This document shows positions 55,681 to 64,000 of a stretch of 64,000 nucleotides of DNA, in pieces. This DNA comes from an uncultured Lachnospiraceae bacterium (GTDB lineage Bacteria; Bacillota; Clostridia; Lachnospirales; Lachnospiraceae). The translations under genes and the position numbers were made by a program. The stretch is from positions 1-64,000 of the forward strand of contig CAMFDG010000006.1 in the NCBI GenBank assembly GCA_945949045.1, written 5' to 3'. The notes beneath the pieces were generated by a model that was not told where the DNA came from, did no database searches, and saw only the letters and a list, made by a program, of their open reading frames with translations. Positions within the stretch are counted from its first letter, which is position 1, and each line of letters begins with the position of its first letter.

Positions 55681-56481
55681 ATGTTTAAAACCAGACTTTT
55701 AAGCGGAATCGTGCTAGTGATTCTTGCAATCCTTCTGATCGTTTCCGGGGGAGAGGTGCTGCTTTTCTCGACACTGGTAGTATCCTGTATCGGGATGTTT
55801 GAATTGTACCGGGTGTTTCAGGTGGAAAAATCTCTTCTTGCGCTAGCGGGATATCTTGCGGCGGTTGTATTCTACTGTAATTTGGAGTGGACGTTTCTGC
55901 CGGATATCCTGATGCTGTTTATGGGATTTATGATTCTATTGATGTTTATTTATGTATTTTCCTATCCGAAGTACAAGGCTGATCAGGTGATGGCTGTCTT
56001 TTTCGGCGTGTTTTACGTGGCGGTGATGCTGTCCTATGTGTATCAGATCCGGATGCTGGAAAATGGGCTGTATCTGGCGTTTCTGGTGTTTTTCTGTTCC
56101 TGGGGATGCGACACCTGTGCCTACTGTGTGGGGATGCTGATCGGAAAGCATAAGATGTCACCGAAGTTAAGCCCGAAAAAGTCCATCGAGGGAGCGGTAG
56201 GCGGCGTCCTGGGATCGGCACTGCTCACCGCGCTGTACTGTTTTATTTTCCGGGGCCCCATGGCACTGACCGGGGCAGAAATCGGAATTCTTGCGCTGAT
56301 TGCGGCAATTGCCGGGCTTATTTCTATGGTGGGAGACCTGACGGCATCGGCCATCAAGAGAAATTATGATATCAAGGATTACGGTCATCTGATTCCGGGA
56401 CACGGCGGCATTCTGGACCGTTTTGACAGTATGATTATCACAGCACCGATCATTTACTTTTTGGCGCTTCATATGTTGTAA
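55681..56481 (+). CDS. cdsA: Phosphatidate cytidylyltransferase
   Basis: 266 aa polytopic; SPKKSIEGAVGGVLGS and GDLTASAIKRNYDIKDYGHLIPGHGGILDRFDSMI. Confidence 0.95.
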   Translation: MFKTRLLSGIVLVILAILLIVSGGEVLLFSTLVVSCIGMFELYRVFQVEKSLLALAGYLAAVVFYCNLEWTFLPDILMLFMGFMILLMFIYVFSYPKYKADQVMAVFFGVFYVAVMLSYVYQIRMLENGLYLAFLVFFCSWGCDTCAYCVGMLIGKHKMSPKLSPKKSIEGAVGGVLGSALLTALYCFIFRGPMALTGAEIGILALIAAIAGLISMVGDLTASAIKRNYDIKDYGHLIPGHGGILDRFDSMIITAPIIYFLALHML

Positions 56482-56509
56482 AACAGGAGAGACAAAAGTG
56501 GAGGAAATT

Positions 56510-57652
56510 ATGAGAAAGATTGCAGTTCTGGGATCGACAGGCTCCATCGGGACGCAGACCTTGTCCGTAGTGGAGGAGCATAAGGATCTGGAGGTTGCCG
56601 CTCTTGCCTGCGGGGGCAATATTGTGCTTCTGGAGGAGCAGATGCGCAAATTCCATCCGAGCCTGGTGGCTGTCTGGGAGGAAGAAAAGGCAAAAGATCT
56701 ACGCATCTGCACCGCAGATCTCGCTATTCCGGTACGCTCCGGGATGGAGGGACTTATCGAAGTGGCAACGCTGGAGGGGGTAGAGCTTCTGGTGACAGCC
56801 ATTGTGGGGATGCTGGGCATCCGGCCGACGATGGCGGCTATTGAGGCAGGAAAGACGATTGCACTTGCCAACAAGGAAACCCTGGTGACCGCAGGACATC
56901 TGATTATGCCGCTGGCAAAGAAGCATGGTGTGGATATCCTTCCGGTGGACAGTGAGCACAGCGCGATATTTCAGTCCCTGCAGGGCAATGAAAACAATTC
57001 GGTTCACCGGATTCTTTTGACGGCTTCCGGAGGTCCCTTTCGCGGGAAAACAAAAAAGGAGCTTGCGAGTGTCCGACCGGAAGAGGCCCTTAAGCACCCC
57101 AATTGGTCTATGGGGAAAAAGGTGACGATTGATTCCTCCACCATGGTCAACAAGGGACTGGAGGTCATGGAGGCAAAATGGCTGTTTCATGTGAATCCGG
57201 ATCAGATCACGGTAATGGTGCACCCTCAGAGCATTGTCCACTCGGCTGTGGAGTACGAGGATGGAGCGGTGATGGCACAGCTTGGTACACCGGATATGCG
57301 GCTGCCGATTCAGTATGCACTTTATTATCCCAGAAGGAGAACCCTGTCAGGGAAAAAGCTGGATCTGTTTGAAATTGCTTCGCTGACCTTTGAAAAGCCG
57401 GATCTGGATACGTTCCGTGGTCTGGCACTGGCTTACGAGGCAATTGACAGAGGGGGCAATGTGCCCACCATGTATAATGCGGCCAACGAGCGGGCCGTTG
57501 CGCTGTTTCTGGAGCATAAGATCAACTATCCGGAGATTCCGGAGATCATTGCCTACGCAATGGAGCAGTGTGAATTTAAAGAGCATCCGAATCTGGATGA
57601 AATTTTGGAAACTGAGAAAGAAGCCTATGAATGGATAGGAAGCAGGTGGTAA
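56510..57652 (+). CDS. dxr: 1-deoxy-D-xylulose-5-phosphate reductoisomerase (ORF track opens at GTG 56498)
   Basis: KIAVLGSTGSIGTQTLSVVEEH, LANKETLVTAGHLIMP, PVDSEHSAIFQSLQG, LTASGGPFRG. Confidence 0.96.
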   Translation: MRKIAVLGSTGSIGTQTLSVVEEHKDLEVAALACGGNIVLLEEQMRKFHPSLVAVWEEEKAKDLRICTADLAIPVRSGMEGLIEVATLEGVELLVTAIVGMLGIRPTMAAIEAGKTIALANKETLVTAGHLIMPLAKKHGVDILPVDSEHSAIFQSLQGNENNSVHRILLTASGGPFRGKTKKELASVRPEEALKHPNWSMGKKVTIDSSTMVNKGLEVMEAKWLFHVNPDQITVMVHPQSIVHSAVEYEDGAVMAQLGTPDMRLPIQYALYYPRRRTLSGKKLDLFEIASLTFEKPDLDTFRGLALAYEAIDRGGNVPTMYNAANERAVALFLEHKINYPEIPEIIAYAMEQCEFKEHPNLDEILETEKEAYEWIGSRW

Positions 57653-57653
57653 T

Positions 57654-58706
57654 TTGGCTGGACGAATTTTATCTTTTGTTGTTGCGTTTTTCATTTTTAG
57701 TATTGTGATTCTTTTCCACGAGCTGGGACATTTTCTGCTGGCGAAAGCAAACGGGGTGAAGGTCAATGAATTTTGTTTGGGACTGGGACCTACGATTTGC
57801 GGGATCCGGAGAGGAGAGACCAAGTATTCCATTAAGCTTTTCCCTTTTGGAGGAGCCTGTATGATGGAGGGTGAGGATGAGGAGTCTCCGGATGAACGGG
57901 CTTTCGGCAGAAAATCCGTATGGGCCCGGATGAGTGTTGTCTTTGCAGGGCCGTTTTTTAATTTTATTCTGGCCTTTGTCTTTGCCTTTATTCTCATGAG
58001 CTGTATCGGCTATGATAAGCCGGTTCTGACCGGAGTGACAGATGGTTTTCCGGCGCAGGAGGCAGGACTGAAAGAGGGGGATGAGATCGTAAAAATCAAT
58101 CATCTTTCCATTCATTTTGCAAGGGAGATCAGCTATTATTCTACCTTCCATGCGGGAGAGACGGTGGAGATCACCTATCTCCGTGACGGAAAGAAATACG
58201 AGACCACCTTCACACCAAAGCTGGATCAGGAATCCGGCCGGTATCTCTACGGAATCAACTACAACGTCAATATCCGGGAAAAGGGAAACATTCTCATAAA
58301 TCTGAAAAACAGTTTTTATGAGCTGCGGTACTGGATTTATTCTACCATTCAGAGCCTTCGTATGCTGATCACCGGCAAGGTATCTGCCAATGAACTGATG
58401 GGTCCTGTTGGTATTGTCAAGAACGTGGGGGATGTGTTCCAGGAATCTGTCCAGACAGACGGTTACTATTGGGCCTTCCTAAATATGCTGAACTGGGCGA
58501 TTCTTCTGTCTGCAAATCTCGGCGTGATGAATCTGCTGCCGATTCCGGCACTGGATGGCGGACGTCTGGTGTTTTTGATCGTGGAGGCAATCCGCAGAAA
58601 GCGTATCGACCCCAACAAGGAGGGCATGGTGAACCTTGTGGGGCTGGTGATCTTATTCGGCCTTATGTTTGTGGTGCTGTTCAATGATATCAGGAAGCTT
58701 TTCTAG
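57654..58706 (+). CDS. rseP: RIP metalloprotease RseP/RasP (site-2 protease family, TTG start)
   Basis: 350 aa; ILFHELGHFLLAKANGVKV (HExxH), one PDZ, NLLPIPALDGGRLVFLIVE. Confidence 0.93.
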   Translation: MAGRILSFVVAFFIFSIVILFHELGHFLLAKANGVKVNEFCLGLGPTICGIRRGETKYSIKLFPFGGACMMEGEDEESPDERAFGRKSVWARMSVVFAGPFFNFILAFVFAFILMSCIGYDKPVLTGVTDGFPAQEAGLKEGDEIVKINHLSIHFAREISYYSTFHAGETVEITYLRDGKKYETTFTPKLDQESGRYLYGINYNVNIREKGNILINLKNSFYELRYWIYSTIQSLRMLITGKVSANELMGPVGIVKNVGDVFQESVQTDGYYWAFLNMLNWAILLSANLGVMNLLPIPALDGGRLVFLIVEAIRRKRIDPNKEGMVNLVGLVILFGLMFVVLFNDIRKLF

Positions 58707-58762
58707 GCGGCTTTCTTTGAGTACCTTACAAAACGATATGAAAAAAAGAGATTGAGGGAAGT

Positions 58763-59818
58763 ATGAATAGAAATCAGACAAGAGAAGTGAAAATCGGAGA
58801 ACACATCATCGGCGGAGGCCATCCCATCGCCATCCAGTCTATGACCAATACCAGGACAGAGGATGTGGCAGCTACGGTGGAGCAGATTCACAGGCTCACC
58901 AGGGCCGGCTGTGAAATCATTCGCTGTGCAGTGCCCACCATGGAGGCTGCGGAGGCTCTGACGGAGATAAAAAGGCAGATCACGATTCCGCTGGTGGCGG
59001 ATATCCATTTTGACTATAAGCTGGCTATTGCGGCCATCCGGCACGGAGCGGACAAAATCAGGATCAATCCGGGCAATATCGGAAGCACAGAGCGGGTCCG
59101 GGCAGTGGTGGACGCGGCAAGAGAGCGTAATATTCCCATTCGTGTGGGTGTGAACAGTGGTTCTCTGGAGAAGGAACTGGTGGAGAAATACCACGGCGTC
59201 ACGGCAGAGGGCATTGTTGAGAGCGCACTGGATAAGGTGAAGCTGATTGAGGATATGGGCTATGATAATCTGGTAATCAGTATTAAATCCTCGGATGTGA
59301 TGATGTGCGTGAAGGCCCACGAGCTGATTGCGGAAAAGACGAATCATCCCCTGCATGTGGGAATCACGGAAGCCGGAACCATTATCAGTGGCAATATTAA
59401 ATCCGCGATTGGCCTGGGACTGATTCTAAATCAGGGAATTGGGGATACCATACGGGTTTCCCTGACCGGAGATCCCCTGGAGGAGATCAAATCTGCCAAA
59501 CTGATTTTACGGACTCTGGGGCTCAGGAAGGGTGGCATCGAGGTGGTGTCCTGTCCGACCTGTGGAAGAACCAAGATCAATTTGATTGAACTGGCAAATC
59601 AGGTGGAAACCATGGTTTCGGAATTTCCGCTGGATATCAAGGTGGCAGTGATGGGCTGTGTTGTGAACGGACCGGGCGAGGCAAAGGAAGCGGATATCGG
59701 AATCGCCGGTGGTATCGGTGAGGGTCTCATTATCAAGCATGGGGAGGTTTACAAGAAGGTTCCGGAGGACAGGCTGCTGTCTGAGCTTCGTCATGAGTTG
59801 GAGAACTGGGAGGAATAA
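58763..59818 (+). CDS. ispG: 4-hydroxy-3-methylbut-2-enyl-diphosphate synthase
   Basis: 351 aa; HPIAIQSMTNTRTEDVAATVEQI, VADIHFDYKLAIAA, SCPTCGRTKINL, MGCVVNGPGEAKEADIGIAGG. Confidence 0.96.
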   Translation: MNRNQTREVKIGEHIIGGGHPIAIQSMTNTRTEDVAATVEQIHRLTRAGCEIIRCAVPTMEAAEALTEIKRQITIPLVADIHFDYKLAIAAIRHGADKIRINPGNIGSTERVRAVVDAARERNIPIRVGVNSGSLEKELVEKYHGVTAEGIVESALDKVKLIEDMGYDNLVISIKSSDVMMCVKAHELIAEKTNHPLHVGITEAGTIISGNIKSAIGLGLILNQGIGDTIRVSLTGDPLEEIKSAKLILRTLGLRKGGIEVVSCPTCGRTKINLIELANQVETMVSEFPLDIKVAVMGCVVNGPGEAKEADIGIAGGIGEGLIIKHGEVYKKVPEDRLLSELRHELENWEE

Positions 59819-59820
59819 GA

Positions 59821-62800
59821 ATGGCAAAGGCTTTCAAGGAGGCTTTTCCGACCCTGCAGCTTTCTGAAGAGCTGCAGGGTCTTTTAGAAACGGCAGAGGT
59901 GACAAAGATCAGTGCGAATCGTGAATATACACACATTCGCATTTATTTGCGTGCCAGGAGACTGATCTTTAAAAAGAATATCTGGCAGCTGGAGAAGGAG
60001 ATTGCTTCCCAGATTTTCAAAAATAAGGAGATCTGGGTCACTGTGATTGAGTCTTTTGAATTGTCAGAACAGTATACACCCCAGTCACTAATGGAAATTT
60101 ACAGAGACAGTATTCTGGATGAGCTGGAATCCTACAGCATCCTGGAATACAATGCCCTTCGGACCGCCCAGATGGAATTCGATTCGCCGAAGCATATGAA
60201 ACTAATTCTGGATGATACCATCATTGCCAGGGAGCGCAGTGATGAAATTCTGGAATTTCTGGAAAAGGTGGTCTGTGAGCGCTGCGGGATGGATTTTATT
60301 ATCACGCCGGTGCTCCGGGAGCACCAGGAGAGCAAGTACCGGAAAAATTCTGAAATACAGATTGAGCAGGAGGTTGCCGAGATCTCAAGACGTGTTCGTT
60401 CGGTACTTCAGTCTCAGGGTGCTGAGGCAGGTATGGAACCGGCGGGAAACCAGGAGCCTGTGATCTCCGGGAAAGATGGGGGATTCGAGAAAAAGGCCGA
60501 CGCCGGCGGACAGCCGGTGGATAAGTCCGGGCAGACAGCGAAGTCAGAAGCTGGAAAAAGAACGACTGCCTATACGAAAAAGGGTGAATTCCGCCGAAAG
60601 TTTGAGCGGGATCATCAAAATAAATCCATGAACCCGGATGTGCTGTACGGCAGAGATTTTGAGGAGGAACCAACCCCAATCGAAAAGATTGACGGCCCTA
60701 TCGGCGAGGTGGTCATCCGCGGAGAGGTTCTGTCCGTAGATACGAGAGAGATTCGAAATGAGAAAACCATCATTATTTTTTCCATGACGGATTTTACGGA
60801 TACCATTGTGCTGAAGGTGTTTGCGAAAAATGAGGATGTTCCGGAGCTGCTGAAGGGAATCTCAACAGGAAAATTCATTAAGGTCAAGGGCGTTGCCACT
60901 ATTGATAAATTTGACAGTGATCTGACCATCGGTTCTATCGTCGGAATTAAGAAGACGGCCGATTTCAGGACGGTGCGTGTGGACAACAGTGCCCAAAAGA
61001 GGGTGGAGCTTCACTGTCACACCAAGATGAGTGATATGGACGGAGTCTCGGATGTCAAGGATATTGTAAAGCGGGCCATGAAATGGGGACATAAGGCCAT
61101 TGCGATTACGGACCACGGCGACGTGCAGGCCTTTCCGGATGCCAATCATACGGTCGAGGGAAATGAGGACTTTAAGGTCATTTACGGCGTGGAAGCATAC
61201 CTGGTGGATGATTTAAAGGATATTGTGACGGACAGCGGGAACCAGTCTTTAGACGGGGATTATGTGGTGTTTGACCTGGAGACCACGGGCTTTAGTCCGG
61301 AGAGCAACCGAATCATCGAGATCGGAGCAGTGAAGGTACAGGAGGGGAAAATTACAGATCGATTTTCTACCTTTGTCAACCCGAAAGTTCCAATTCCCTT
61401 CCGTATCGAGCAGCTTACTTCCATTAATGATTCCATGGTGATCGATGCGCCAGCCATCGAGCAGGTGCTGCCGGAGTTTATGGAATTCTGCAAGGGCTGT
61501 GTAATGGTGGCCCACAACGCAGATTTCGATATGAGTTTTATCAAGAAAAACTGCTTGAGGCAGGGGATGGAATGCCGGCCGACGATCGTGGACACCGTTG
61601 GTCTCGCCCGGATTCTTCTGCCAAATCTGAACCGGTTTAAGCTGGATACGGTGGCCAAGGCCCTGGGCGTGTCCCTGGATAATCACCATCGGGCGGTGGA
61701 TGATGCGGGCTGTACTGCGGAGATTTTCGTTAAATTTATTGAGATGCTTAAGGCGCGTGGTATCACCGCATTGGATGAGGTAAACCGCCTGGGAAGCTCC
61801 TCTGTGGAAAATGTGCAGAAACTTCCTACCTATCATGCAATCATTCTGGCCACCTGTGATCAGGGACGTACGAATCTCTACCGGCTGGTATCCTTAGCTC
61901 ATATCAAGTATTACAATCGAAGGCCAAGGATCCCCAAGAGTGAGTTCTTAAAATACAGGGACGGACTGCTCATCGGATCTGCCTGTGAGGCGGGAGAACT
62001 TTACCGGGCGATCTTAAATGCAAGACCTCAGGAGGAGATCGCCCGGCTGGTGGAATTCTATGATTATTTAGAAATCCAGCCTCTGGGAAACAATGCCTTT
62101 CTGGTGAGGGATGAGGATTCCCCGGTGGCCTCCGAGGAGGATCTGATAGAAATCAATAAAAAAATTGTAAAGCTGGGTGAGGAGTTTCATAAGCCGGTGG
62201 TGGCTACCTGTGATGTGCATTTCCTGGATCCGGAGGACGAGATCTACCGGCGCATCATCATGTGCGGCCAGGGCTTTAAGGATGCGGACGAACAGGCGCC
62301 CCTTTATCTTCGCACCACAGAGGAGATGCTGAAGGAATTTGAGTATCTGGGAAGCGAAAAGGCAGAGGAGGTGGTTATTACAAACCCGAACCGGATCGCG
62401 GATATGTGCGAGCGCATTTCTCCGGTTCGTCCTGACAAGTGCCCGCCGGTCATTGAAAATTCGGATCAGATGCTCCGGGATATCTGCTACAATAAGGCCC
62501 ACAAGATGTACGGGGATCCTCTGCCTGAGATCGTGCAGGAGCGTCTGGAGCGTGAACTGAATTCCATCATCAGCAATGGCTATGCCGTGATGTATATTAT
62601 CGCCCAGAAGCTGGTGTGGAAATCCAATGAGGACGGCTATCTGGTGGGATCCCGTGGTTCTGTCGGAAGCTCCTTTGTGGCCACCATGGCCGGAATTACG
62701 GAGGTGAATCCGCTGCATGCCCACTATCTTTGCAAGCATTGTAAATACAGCGATTTCGATTCCGAGCTGGTACAGTCCTATTCGGGGCGGGGCGGCTGCG

Positions 62801-64000
62801 ATATGCCGGATAAGCTTTGTCCACGTTGCGGAAAGCCACTTTCCAAGGAAGGATTTGACATACCCTTTGAGACCTTCTTAGGTTTCAAGGGCAATAAGGA
62901 GCCGGATATCGATCTGAATTTCTCGGGAGAGTATCAGAGTAAGGCTCACAAATATACGGAGGTAATCTTCGGGGAAGGCCAGACCTTCAAAGCCGGCACC
63001 ATCGGTACGCTGGCAGACAAGACCGCTTTCGGTTATGTGAAAAATTATTATGAGGAGAGGGGCGTACATAAAAGAAATTGTGAGATTGACCGCATCGTGC
63101 AGGGCTGTGTGGGAGTCAGAAGAACCACCGGACAGCATCCGGGCGGCATTGTGGTGCTGCCCATGGGTGAGCAGATCTATACCTTTACACCGATCCAGCA
63201 TCCGGCGAATGATATGACGGTGGATATTACCACCACCCATTTTGATTATCACAGTATTGACCATAATCTGCTCAAGCTGGATATTCTCGGACACGACGAT
63301 CCCACCATGATCCGTATGCTGCAGGATCTCACCGGCGTGGATCCGACACAGATTCCACTGGATGATCCGGCGGTAATGTCACTGTTTCAGAATACGTCTG
63401 CTCTGGGGGTTACTCCGGAGGAACTGGACGGCTGCCAGCTGGGAGCTCTGGGAATTCCGGAATTTGGTACGGATTTTGCCATGGGCATGCTGATCGATAC
63501 CCAGCCCAGGGAGTTTTCGGATCTGATCCGGATCGCGGGCCTTTCCCACGGTACGGATGTATGGCTGGGCAATGCCCAGACCCTGATCCAGGAGAAAAAG
63601 GCAACGATTTCCACCGCCATCTGTACCCGTGACGATATTATGATTTATCTGATCAGCATGGGGCTGGATTCAGAGGAATCCTTTAAAATCATGGAGGCGG
63701 TCCGCAAAGGAATGGTGGCAAAGGGAAAATGCGACAAGTGGCCGGAGTGGAAGCAGGATATGATCGATCACGGAGTTCCGGACTGGTATATATGGTCCTG
63801 TGAGAAGATCAAATACATGTTTCCGAAGGCCCATGCCGCTGCCTACGTTATGATGGCGTGGCGGATCGCCTACTGCAAGGTGTTTTATCCCCTGGCCTAC
63901 TATGCTGCGTATTTTTCCATTCGCGCCACAGGCTTTTCCTATGAACTCATGTGTCAGGGAAAGGAGAAGCTGGAGGTCTATATGAAGGACTTTCAGCGGA
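59821..64000 (+). CDS. polC: DNA polymerase III subunit alpha, PolC type (3' truncated by window end)
   Basis: Open frame from ATG 59821 to window end (not in ORF track); PHP domain VELHCHTKMSDMDGVSDVKD, DEDD exonuclease VVFDLETTGFSPESNRIIEIGAVKV, C-terminal family-C polymerase motifs (LVGSRGSVGSSF, KPDIDLNFSGEYQ-like). Confidence 0.95.
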   Translation, partial: MAKAFKEAFPTLQLSEELQGLLETAEVTKISANREYTHIRIYLRARRLIFKKNIWQLEKEIASQIFKNKEIWVTVIESFELSEQYTPQSLMEIYRDSILDELESYSILEYNALRTAQMEFDSPKHMKLILDDTIIARERSDEILEFLEKVVCERCGMDFIITPVLREHQESKYRKNSEIQIEQEVAEISRRVRSVLQSQGAEAGMEPAGNQEPVISGKDGGFEKKADAGGQPVDKSGQTAKSEAGKRTTAYTKKGEFRRKFERDHQNKSMNPDVLYGRDFEEEPTPIEKIDGPIGEVVIRGEVLSVDTREIRNEKTIIIFSMTDFTDTIVLKVFAKNEDVPELLKGISTGKFIKVKGVATIDKFDSDLTIGSIVGIKKTADFRTVRVDNSAQKRVELHCHTKMSDMDGVSDVKDIVKRAMKWGHKAIAITDHGDVQAFPDANHTVEGNEDFKVIYGVEAYLVDDLKDIVTDSGNQSLDGDYVVFDLETTGFSPESNRIIEIGAVKVQEGKITDRFSTFVNPKVPIPFRIEQLTSINDSMVIDAPAIEQVLPEFMEFCKGCVMVAHNADFDMSFIKKNCLRQGMECRPTIVDTVGLARILLPNLNRFKLDTVAKALGVSLDNHHRAVDDAGCTAEIFVKFIEMLKARGITALDEVNRLGSSSVENVQKLPTYHAIILATCDQGRTNLYRLVSLAHIKYYNRRPRIPKSEFLKYRDGLLIGSACEAGELYRAILNARPQEEIARLVEFYDYLEIQPLGNNAFLVRDEDSPVASEEDLIEINKKIVKLGEEFHKPVVATCDVHFLDPEDEIYRRIIMCGQGFKDADEQAPLYLRTTEEMLKEFEYLGSEKAEEVVITNPNRIADMCERISPVRPDKCPPVIENSDQMLRDICYNKAHKMYGDPLPEIVQERLERELNSIISNGYAVMYIIAQKLVWKSNEDGYLVGSRGSVGSSFVATMAGITEVNPLHAHYLCKHCKYSDFDSELVQSYSGRGGCDMPDKLCPRCGKPLSKEGFDIPFETFLGFKGNKEPDIDLNFSGEYQSKAHKYTEVIFGEGQTFKAGTIGTLADKTAFGYVKNYYEERGVHKRNCEIDRIVQGCVGVRRTTGQHPGGIVVLPMGEQIYTFTPIQHPANDMTVDITTTHFDYHSIDHNLLKLDILGHDDPTMIRMLQDLTGVDPTQIPLDDPAVMSLFQNTSALGVTPEELDGCQLGALGIPEFGTDFAMGMLIDTQPREFSDLIRIAGLSHGTDVWLGNAQTLIQEKKATISTAICTRDDIMIYLISMGLDSEESFKIMEAVRKGMVAKGKCDKWPEWKQDMIDHGVPDWYIWSCEKIKYMFPKAHAAAYVMMAWRIAYCKVFYPLAYYAAYFSIRATGFSYELMCQGKEKLEVYMKDFQR
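59850..59881. repeat. 12-bp perfect inverted repeat inside the 5' end of polC
   Basis: gaccctgcagct (59850-59861) / agctgcagggtc (59870-59881), 8-nt loop, followed by tttt. Confidence 0.85.

Overview
The window reads as a core chromosomal segment from a motile, spore-forming Firmicute, probably a Clostridia/Lachnospiraceae member (taxon inferred from gene content). Most of it is ordinary housekeeping sequence packed on the + strand. Order: tlyA(partial)-nadK-argR-recN-spoIVB | gltX-uvrD/pcrA-like | 336-bp branched inverted-repeat element | DUF1292 (-) | degenerate GH13 protein-DUF5662-sigK | yifB-dprA-topA-codY | about 31 kb fla/che cluster (flgB to sigD plus a swrB-like gene) | rpsB-tsf | degenerate NodB protein-bactofilin-pyrH-frr-uppS-cdsA-dxr-rseP-ispG-polC(partial). 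I see no phage, CRISPR array, tRNA, rRNA or transposase gene, and no convincing new multi-gene system. The best leads are: (1) the 336-bp multi-hairpin element at 7898-8233; (2) an intact GH13 reading frame that has lost all its catalytic motifs; (3) a NodB-type protein that has lost two of three metal ligands, next to a bactofilin; (4) a 13/15 CodY box over codY's own promoter; (5) two junctions where the next gene's -10 box lies in the loop of the upstream terminator; (6) sigK without a pro-sequence, and spo0A missing from its usual place after spoIVB; (7) several perfect intercistronic or intragenic hairpins. Everything is from reading by eye. No homology search or folding program was run.
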